Below, one piece after another: positions 52,022 through 57,287 of a stretch of DNA of 57,287 bases. Within the stretch, counting starts at the first letter, position 1. The number at the start of each line of letters is the position of its first letter. The notes beneath the pieces were generated by a model. That model ran no database searches, had not been told where the DNA came from, and was given only the letters and a program-made list of their open reading frames with translations. A program made the position numbers and the translations under genes. The DNA comes from Alcaligenaceae bacterium (GTDB taxonomy: Bacteria > Pseudomonadota > Gammaproteobacteria > Burkholderiales > Burkholderiaceae_B). The stretch lies in the NCBI GenBank assembly GCA_947379755.1, contig CANCOC010000010.1, positions 1-57,287 on the forward strand. The letters are read 5' to 3'.

Positions 52022-53032
52022 TTAATTCCCGCCCGAAACGTCACTCCCCTTAAAGAACAGTTCGTCAATCGAAGCGGGCTTGTTCTTGAGGGAACCAATC
52101 TCATTCATGAAACTGGCATATTTCATCACGTGCTCTGGCGTAATCGTGTACTTGGTGGTGGGGTCGTTCAGAATCGCAATCATATCCTCAGCGGAGCCAG
52201 CATTTGCCCCTCCCCCCATGGATTCAAGCAATACCTTCACAGCTCCGGGTTTGTCTTTCATGATCAACTCCTGAGCCTCTTTAAGCGCAGCTACAAAAGC
52301 GCCATAAACTTTAGGATTCTGATCGTGAAATTTTTGCGTTGTTGAAATCATCGTGAACGTCGTCGAGCCACCCATCACATCGTCTGTATTCATAATCGTG
52401 CGCACGCCTGGAGATTTCAACTCACGCTGATCCAGAGGAGCAGATGCAAAATGACCCGTGATGCTTGCACCCGAGAGTAACGCAGCGGCTGCATCGGAGT
52501 GATTCATCGTGACAGTAAAGGGATCAAACTTAAAAGCCTGCTCCTTGCCATACTTTTGTACAGCATACATCTGCATCACAATCGAGGGAATTGAAGATTT
52601 GACCGAAGTCACGGCAATCTTGTCACCCGCTTTGAGATCATCGATGGTTTTGAGATGCTCTGCACGCGTGTTCAGGCGCATCGGCATCGAGCTCATTGAA
52701 GCAACACCTTTGACATTGGCATTACCCTTTGTCTTGTCCCACAAAATCAGAAATGAAGGCGGACCCGCAGAAATAAAATCTGCAGAGCCTGAGAGCAAGG
52801 CATCAATCATGCCCGATGGACCACCGATATTGGACCAGTTCACCTTGACGGTTACACCTGCCTGCTGGGCGTGTTTTTCGATGAGCTGCCCAGACTTCAT
52901 GATGTACAGGGGTAAAAAACCAAAACCACCCGCACCAAGCGGAACTTTAACCTCGCTGACCTCGGCCGTGACCGAACTTGCACACACGGATAAGAATGCC
53001 CCAAGGACAATGGCTGTCATTTTATTTTTCAT
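52022..53032 (-). CDS. ABC transporter substrate-binding protein (NMT1/TauA-like)
   Basis: This 336-residue periplasmic protein has a signal peptide (KNKMTAIVLGAFLSVCASS, cleaved near VTA). Binding-protein features include LGAGGFGFLPLYIMKSGQLIEKHAQQAG, NIGGPSGMIDALLSGSADFISAGPPSFL and LKAGDKIAVTSVKSSIPSIVMQM. It is convergent with the permease, with no base between the stops, and is preceded by the ribosome site GGGAG. It lies 20 bases downstream of a beta-hydroxyacid dehydrogenase gene, which may be its operon partner. It most likely serves the ABC pair encoded opposite. Confidence 0.9.
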   Translation of the reverse strand: MKNKMTAIVLGAFLSVCASSVTAEVSEVKVPLGAGGFGFLPLYIMKSGQLIEKHAQQAGVTVKVNWSNIGGPSGMIDALLSGSADFISAGPPSFLILWDKTKGNANVKGVASMSSMPMRLNTRAEHLKTIDDLKAGDKIAVTSVKSSIPSIVMQMYAVQKYGKEQAFKFDPFTVTMNHSDAAAALLSGASITGHFASAPLDQRELKSPGVRTIMNTDDVMGGSTTFTMISTTQKFHDQNPKVYGAFVAALKEAQELIMKDKPGAVKVLLESMGGGANAGSAEDMIAILNDPTTKYTITPEHVMKYASFMNEIGSLKNKPASIDELFFKGSDVSGGN

Positions 53033-53052
53033 GTTGTCTCCCGATATATTTT

Positions 53053-53943
53053 TTATGAATTGATTCTACTACCCGCCATCTGTTCACTCATGCAAGCCAC
53101 TGCAGTATGGTCGGCATCCGGCCCCAGCAGGTTCGAAGCGCCCGCCCAGAGATCGCGACATAACTGGGAAAACGGCGTCGTGACCCCAAGTTGATGCGCA
53201 AGATCGGTCGCATTGTTTAAATCCTTCAACATCATATGGATCGGAAAACCTGAATCAAATTTACGCGACAGGACATACTGGCTGAATTTTTTTTGTGTAC
53301 TGTTGTTCATCCCCGTAGAAGTATTGAATACTTCCAGCATTTTTTCAGGATCCAGCCCAAACCTCGACCCAATCAACAGCGCCTCTATGCCGATTAAATA
53401 GCCTCCACAGGATACAAGATTGTTTAATGCTTTCATCGCATCACCGCTGCCTACTGGCCCTGCTCGCGTCACAGTACCCATTGCGCTCAAGACACCAAGT
53501 ACACCTCCCACCTGAGCATCGTCACCGCCCACCATAATTGTCAGGTCCCCAGCCTGAGCCCGGGCAACGGCACCAGAAACTGGCGCATCAAAAAATACAA
53601 TATCCTGCTGTGCCAGTTGCCTGCTGATTTCAATCGTGAGCGCTGGCACGCCAGAGGTCATATCAATCACGACCGCACCCGGCTTGAGCTGTTGCGCAAG
53701 CTTTATCTGCCCAAACAGCACGTCTTGAACGACGGCGCTATTTGGCAGAATCATGACGACAACATCGGTTTCTCGATCAAAGTCGCACAATTCAAAAATT
53801 GCCCGACCGCCATGCTGACGGGTAAAACCAGACACTCTTTCTCTTGAAATATCAAAAGCGCTGACATCAAAACCTACCCGCACAAGACAGCCTGCCATCG
53901 GCGCACCCATCGCGCCCAAACCAATAAAGAGTACTTTCAGCAT
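53053..53943 (-). CDS. NAD(P)-dependent beta-hydroxyacid dehydrogenase (3-hydroxyisobutyrate dehydrogenase family)
   Basis: This 296-residue protein has Rossmann motif GLGAMG (residues 8-13), substrate loop DAPVSGAVARAQAGDLTIMVGG (119-140) and catalytic lysine K171 in GDAMKALNN. I chose ATG 53943, which has a GAGG ribosome site and begins right at the nucleotide-binding strand; ATG 53964 adds seven residues. It precedes the binding-protein gene on the same strand. The substrate is unknown; an imported hydroxyacid is a reasonable guess. Confidence 0.9.
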   Translation of the reverse strand: MLKVLFIGLGAMGAPMAGCLVRVGFDVSAFDISRERVSGFTRQHGGRAIFELCDFDRETDVVVMILPNSAVVQDVLFGQIKLAQQLKPGAVVIDMTSGVPALTIEISRQLAQQDIVFFDAPVSGAVARAQAGDLTIMVGGDDAQVGGVLGVLSAMGTVTRAGPVGSGDAMKALNNLVSCGGYLIGIEALLIGSRFGLDPEKMLEVFNTSTGMNNSTQKKFSQYVLSRKFDSGFPIHMMLKDLNNATDLAHQLGVTTPFSQLCRDLWAGASNLLGPDADHTAVACMSEQMAGSRINS

Positions 53944-54156
53944 TGAAACCTCACAAACTCTCATAATTCTCTAAAAACAAATTGATATGAAACATAAAAA
54001 ATTATGTAAATTTATATATAAATCAATATATTAAACAATTATTTGAATTTTAATTCTAGATTTTTATCCAAGGAAGATCTCTGTGTGAGATACCTCTTAT
54101 CAAGCATACTTGACGTTATAGTTCAGGAAATCAAATTCCCCCCATCAAGGACCGAT

Positions 54157-55449
54157 ATGTTTCGCGCATTATTGATATTGCCTCTGGCAATCCTGACACT
54201 TTTAGCAGGCTGCACATCAACAGGATCATCGAGTTTCAGAGATATGTCATCGGCATATCGCGACGTACTAGAGTCCTACGCCAATGACAATATGCTGATC
54301 AATATTGTCCGTTCGTCAAAAAACATGCCGGTCAGCTTTCTTGATATGCCCTCAGTCGTCGGGACTGGCAACGTGAGCGCCAATGCTGGATTGGTTGCGA
54401 ACGTTTATGGGAATACACCTAATTCACTGGGAGGCTTTTTTGCCCCCTATAACGCCCCGTTCACTTCATCGTACACACCAAGCGTTAGCATGAGTGTGAA
54501 CAGTGGATTTAATTTCACCCAATCCTCGCTCGACAACTCTTCGTTCATGAAGGCTTTTCTGAGTGATATCCAGCCAGAAATCATCAGCAATCTCACAAAC
54601 AACCAGATCGGCCCAAAATCAATTCTTTACTCACTCGTCATTGACTCAATCGAGTTACGTGACAGGAACAATGTTATTGTTTCAAAGTTCTTCAATAATC
54701 CCTACCTGCCAAATTATCAGTTATTTCAAAAAGCACTCTATACCCTGATCGAAGCAGGCTTGAGTACAGAAACAGTCATGCAGCAGCAAGTCATGTCTGC
54801 CCCCATGGATGCAGAGACGCTCAATAAAAATATGCAGGCTCTGGTTGCTGCATTTGCACAGCCAGGCACACAGATCGTTCCAATCAAAAATAAAAATGGT
54901 ACCAATGCTTTTCAGCTGGTACGCATGATGCCCGCAACGCGCATGTGCCTGATCAGACAAGATGGTCTCAAAGTACTGGGTCAAAACTTTGAACAATCAG
55001 CCTACTGCAACACCACGACCACTGGAGTAGAAAAATCCACTAGCCCGGCAGTGGCTTCGGCTGCAGCGATTGTCAACAGCAAGATCAGCGATAGCAAATT
55101 GGTCATTAAATTGCGCTCCACGCGTAATGTATTTGATTTCCTGGGTTCTCTTGTTGACTTACAGACCAAAGCAGATCCCGTGATTATTACCGTCATGAAC
55201 TCTGATGATATCGAGCGCAATCCTGCACTGATTGATGCAAACGAACCAAGAACGCCTCTATTTATCATCGAAAAAAATAAAAGAGACAGGAATGCACTTG
55301 CTTCTATCAGTTATCACGGCGACAACTATACAATTCCCTCACAAAACAACGGCTATTCCAACCAAGTGCTCGTGCTGCTCTCTCAATTGCTCACGTTGAA
55401 TAAAGTTCCGGGTTCAATTCCTCCTTCACCTTCCGTATTGATCAAATAA
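54157..55449 (+). CDS. Lipoprotein of unknown function
   Basis: This 430-residue protein has a lipoprotein signal (MFRALLILPLAILTLLAGC, lipobox LLAGC). The mature part is rich in Ser, Asn and Thr with GNVSANAGLVANVYG and SVSMSVNSGFNFTQSS, then a mixed alpha/beta half (NNQIGPKSILYSLVIDSIELRD, STRNVFDFLGSLVDLQTKAD, SYHGDNYTIP). I do not recognise a family. ATG 54157 has an AAGGA ribosome site six bases upstream; the frame is open to 54043 but the extra residues are unlike a signal peptide. The next gene, a type II thioesterase, starts directly at the stop codon. Base composition is more AT-rich than most of the window. Confidence 0.75.
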   Translation: MFRALLILPLAILTLLAGCTSTGSSSFRDMSSAYRDVLESYANDNMLINIVRSSKNMPVSFLDMPSVVGTGNVSANAGLVANVYGNTPNSLGGFFAPYNAPFTSSYTPSVSMSVNSGFNFTQSSLDNSSFMKAFLSDIQPEIISNLTNNQIGPKSILYSLVIDSIELRDRNNVIVSKFFNNPYLPNYQLFQKALYTLIEAGLSTETVMQQQVMSAPMDAETLNKNMQALVAAFAQPGTQIVPIKNKNGTNAFQLVRMMPATRMCLIRQDGLKVLGQNFEQSAYCNTTTTGVEKSTSPAVASAAAIVNSKISDSKLVIKLRSTRNVFDFLGSLVDLQTKADPVIITVMNSDDIERNPALIDANEPRTPLFIIEKNKRDRNALASISYHGDNYTIPSQNNGYSNQVLVLLSQLLTLNKVPGSIPPSPSVLIK

Positions 55450-56208
55450 TTGCAAGCTCAACTTAACCAGCCATCAAAATGGATCGTACCCGTTGCCCCC
55501 AGGCCGACGAGTACAGTTCGTTTATTTTGCTTTCCTTACGCGGGTGCAGGCGCCTCGGCCTATCGTTCCTGGTCCAAACTTTTACCCGCGCATATTGAAG
55601 CCTTCGCACTTCAGGCACCCGGGCGCGAGACGCGCTTTGTCGAACCTCTCATTGAAAGCTTCGAAGATCTGGTCACGCAGGCGACTGCTGCCATCGTGCC
55701 TCTAGCTGGCGAGAAGCCCTTTGCAATGTTTGGGCATAGTCTGGGAGCAGCGGTTGCCTACGAAACAGCACGCCGCCTGGAACGCGAGGGGCTAAGACCT
55801 CAGAAGCTGATCGTATCTGGCCGCAACTGCCCAGGTGTAGCATCCAGACGGCCACACATCTCACATCTCTCTGATGCGGAGTTTGTGCAGCATATGAAAA
55901 GCTACAAAGGAACACCCGATGCGGTGCTTGAAAACAAAGATTTGATTGAATTGCTATTGCCAATGATTCGGGCTGATTTTGCGTTGGCGGAAGAATATCA
56001 GCCACTCAAGGGTGCGCTGCTGGACTGCCCAATCATTGCGATTGGCTCACGCCAGGATGAGTGGCTGGATGCACAGACACTTGCACAGTGGGGTGATCTG
56101 ACGAACTCGACCTACCAGTCTCATTGGTTTGAGGGCGATCATTTTTATCTAAACAAGTACACCGCTGATCTCGTCAGCTATATTTCACAACAGCTTGCTA
56201 ACTTTTAA
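55450..56208 (+). CDS. Type II thioesterase (GrsT/TEII family)
   Basis: This is a 252-residue alpha/beta hydrolase of the editing-thioesterase family. The start LFCFPYAGAGASAYRSW is highly diagnostic, with catalytic S97 in FGHSLGAA, an aspartate near residue 203 in GSRQDEW and H231 in EGDHFYL. Such enzymes remove misloaded acyl groups from carrier proteins of polyketide or nonribosomal peptide synthases, but no such synthase is in the window. The only plausible start is TTG 55450, immediately after the TAA of the lipoprotein gene, with no clear ribosome site, so translation probably depends on coupling. Confidence 0.9.
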   Translation: MQAQLNQPSKWIVPVAPRPTSTVRLFCFPYAGAGASAYRSWSKLLPAHIEAFALQAPGRETRFVEPLIESFEDLVTQATAAIVPLAGEKPFAMFGHSLGAAVAYETARRLEREGLRPQKLIVSGRNCPGVASRRPHISHLSDAEFVQHMKSYKGTPDAVLENKDLIELLLPMIRADFALAEEYQPLKGALLDCPIIAIGSRQDEWLDAQTLAQWGDLTNSTYQSHWFEGDHFYLNKYTADLVSYISQQLANF

Positions 56209-56404
56209 GCCGTGAGGGAGCGCGCTCCAATGAAAATACAGGGCGCTTGCGATCACCAAAAAAGAGCAGTCCAATAAATACAGGTACCGGAGTCAGTAGC
56301 GCAGAAACAAGCAGCGAACCCCAGAACCCGAGTCGACTGAATCGCCCAAAGTAGGCAACAGCGAGACAGAGGAATAAATAAATCAAGCCTGTATAAATCA
56401 CCAT
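56198..56404 (-). CDS. Small membrane protein, unknown function
   Basis: This 68-residue protein has two hydrophobic segments (MVIYTGLIYLFLCLAVAYFG and WGSLLVSALLTPVPVFIGLLFFG) and a basic tail (RKRPVFSLERAPSRLKS). It resembles small two-span inner-membrane proteins commonly annotated as hypothetical. ATG 56404 has a GGGAA ribosome site; the frame extends to 56479, but the extra residues precede this natural membrane start. Its end overlaps the thioesterase end by 11 bases. Confidence 0.6.
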   Translation of the reverse strand: MVIYTGLIYLFLCLAVAYFGRFSRLGFWGSLLVSALLTPVPVFIGLLFFGDRKRPVFSLERAPSRLKS

Positions 56405-56538
56405 ACTGTGTTCCCTTTCAAGCGCCGCCAAAAATAACCATGCCAGCGTGCATGAAAAGTACTCACTCACACGGCTCATAAACCATTAAAATATTACCAT
56501 TAAGAACGTCTCCCCCTTTTAAGCAGGGTACCCACTCA

Positions 56539-57287
56539 ATGCTCTTTAAATTACGCACCCTTTATATTCAATCTTCAGTCGTCTTGCTGAGTACATTTGG
56601 CATGTATTGTGCACTGGCACAGGTGCCACCCACATCTGTGCCAATTCCGCATACTGCAGAACATTACAGTGCTCAGGTTCCCCCTGCATTACGCAGCTCC
56701 AGCAGTTTGGGCAAGTACGATTACGGCAGTAAATACGCAGTCTCGTGCGTTATATATATTCTTGAAAGACACTACATTGATGTCGTGATTACCGCCCTTT
56801 CGACATACAAGGTGAATGAGTGTGACGTAGAGGAGTTTGAGAGCACAACCTCAGCCTCGATCAGAGCGCAACTCACGACCTATAGCAATATTGCCTTTAT
56901 TTTTCCAAAAGGCGCAGAGTTTCAAATGATGGACCTCAACAAAAGTACCTTGCAAAATCCGTACTTATCTGTCGGGAATCTTTTTTTCACACCCATCTCT
57001 AAATCAGAGCTAGGATTAAGTGACGTCATTTTCAATTTCAAAAGCTGGTACAACTGGCGCATACGCAAAATCGCGTACACACCAATACACACTCGCGAAA
57101 ACATCAATTACACCTGGCTGCCAGATAGCGAAATCTTTCTGCTGACAGATCTGGAAGGCAAACATTATGCATTAACGCACTTCAGTCCTAAAGTGCCTAT
57201 TGCAGACGTGGCTGGGGTAGCTGTGACACTGAAGCGATTCATGGATGCCGTCTCGATTCCAAAAGGTTGGAAAATTGAACGATATCA
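56539..57287 (+). CDS. Secreted protein of unknown function (partial, runs off the window)
   Basis: The frame is open for 249 codons from ATG 56539 to the window end, so the C-terminus is missing. It begins with a signal peptide (LFKLRTLYIQSSVVLLSTFG, cleaved near ALAQ). The mature part has a PPTSVPIPHT linker, KYDYGSKYAVSCVIYILERHYIDVVIT, and later WYNWRIRKIAYTPIHTRENINYTWLPDSEIFLL. I do not recognise it. Two cysteines (in VSCVIY and NECDVEE) could form a disulfide. Together with the lipoprotein and thioesterase it forms an AT-richer end of the window. Confidence 0.7.
   Translation, partial: MLFKLRTLYIQSSVVLLSTFGMYCALAQVPPTSVPIPHTAEHYSAQVPPALRSSSSLGKYDYGSKYAVSCVIYILERHYIDVVITALSTYKVNECDVEEFESTTSASIRAQLTTYSNIAFIFPKGAEFQMMDLNKSTLQNPYLSVGNLFFTPISKSELGLSDVIFNFKSWYNWRIRKIAYTPIHTRENINYTWLPDSEIFLLTDLEGKHYALTHFSPKVPIADVAGVAVTLKRFMDAVSIPKGWKIERY

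Noticed and set aside
1-57287. CRISPR arrays, insertion sequences, phage genes, tRNA or rRNA genes.
   Set aside because: No regularly spaced repeats, transposase motifs, integrase motifs or structural RNA signatures were found on reading both strands.

Overview
The window reads as a stretch of chromosome from a betaproteobacterium of the order Burkholderiales, most likely Alcaligenaceae-like. The grounds are three Bug/TctC-type solute receptors, a GTP-type PEP carboxykinase, rdgC, trxC, a DUF2076 protein and many amino-acid, peptide and sulfonate-type transporters. GC content looks moderate. Coding density is very high, and no intergenic gap reaches 300 bases. I saw no rRNA, tRNA, CRISPR array, insertion sequence or phage gene. 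The species call is inference from gene content only.

Layout. 1-2.4 kb: the end of a minus-strand membrane/lipid-type operon (chalcone-isomerase-like, FAD amine oxidase, DUF1365), divergent from a TetR regulator. 3.3-4.5 kb: rdgC plus a small unknown gene. 4.5-15.8 kb: a minus-strand run of nine tightly packed genes (PLP cysteine/cysteate lyase, Bug receptor, 3-hydroxyisobutyrate-dehydrogenase-like enzyme, APC amino-acid permease, complete Dpp/Opp-type ABC importer, M14 carboxypeptidase), apparently one uptake-and-catabolism operon. 15.9 kb: trxC. 16.4-22.2 kb: a plus-strand operon of ABC importer, maleate-isomerase-like protein, hydantoinase and hydantoin-racemase-like protein. It is preceded by a textbook sigma-54 promoter and NtrC-like sites, so it probably serves use of a cyclic-amide nitrogen source. 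22.3-26.1 kb: sulfate importer sbp-cysT-cysW-cysA, in which one base appears to have removed both the cysW stop and the cysA start. 26.2-31 kb: pyruvate kinase, an N-carbamoyl-amino-acid-hydrolase-type enzyme (the missing last step of the hydantoin route) and pckG.

31-42 kb: a TauD/TfdA dioxygenase, aspartate dehydrogenase with a Bug receptor, a MmgE/PrpD protein with another Bug receptor, a methyltransferase, an NHL-repeat lipoprotein, D-tartrate dehydratase (which appears to start at CTG), a MobA-like nucleotidyltransferase and AzlCD. 42-48.5 kb: DUF2076, serine-glyoxylate aminotransferase overlapping a 1011-residue FAD/Fe-S D-2-hydroxyacid dehydrogenase, a chagasin-type inhibitor and a nitroreductase. 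48.6-54 kb: an acyl-CoA synthetase and an ABC importer whose binding-protein gene lies on the opposite strand. 54-57.3 kb: a more AT-rich stretch with an unrecognised lipoprotein, a stand-alone type II thioesterase, a small membrane protein and a truncated secreted protein.

A common theme is scavenging of organic nitrogen, sulfur and carboxylates that feeds the oxaloacetate/PEP/pyruvate node (D-tartrate dehydratase, aspartate dehydrogenase, PEP carboxykinase, pyruvate kinase). The best candidates for something not yet described are the nine-gene mixed-transporter operon, the cysteine-less hydantoin-racemase homologue under apparent NtrC/sigma-54 control, and the orphan lipoprotein-thioesterase pair.
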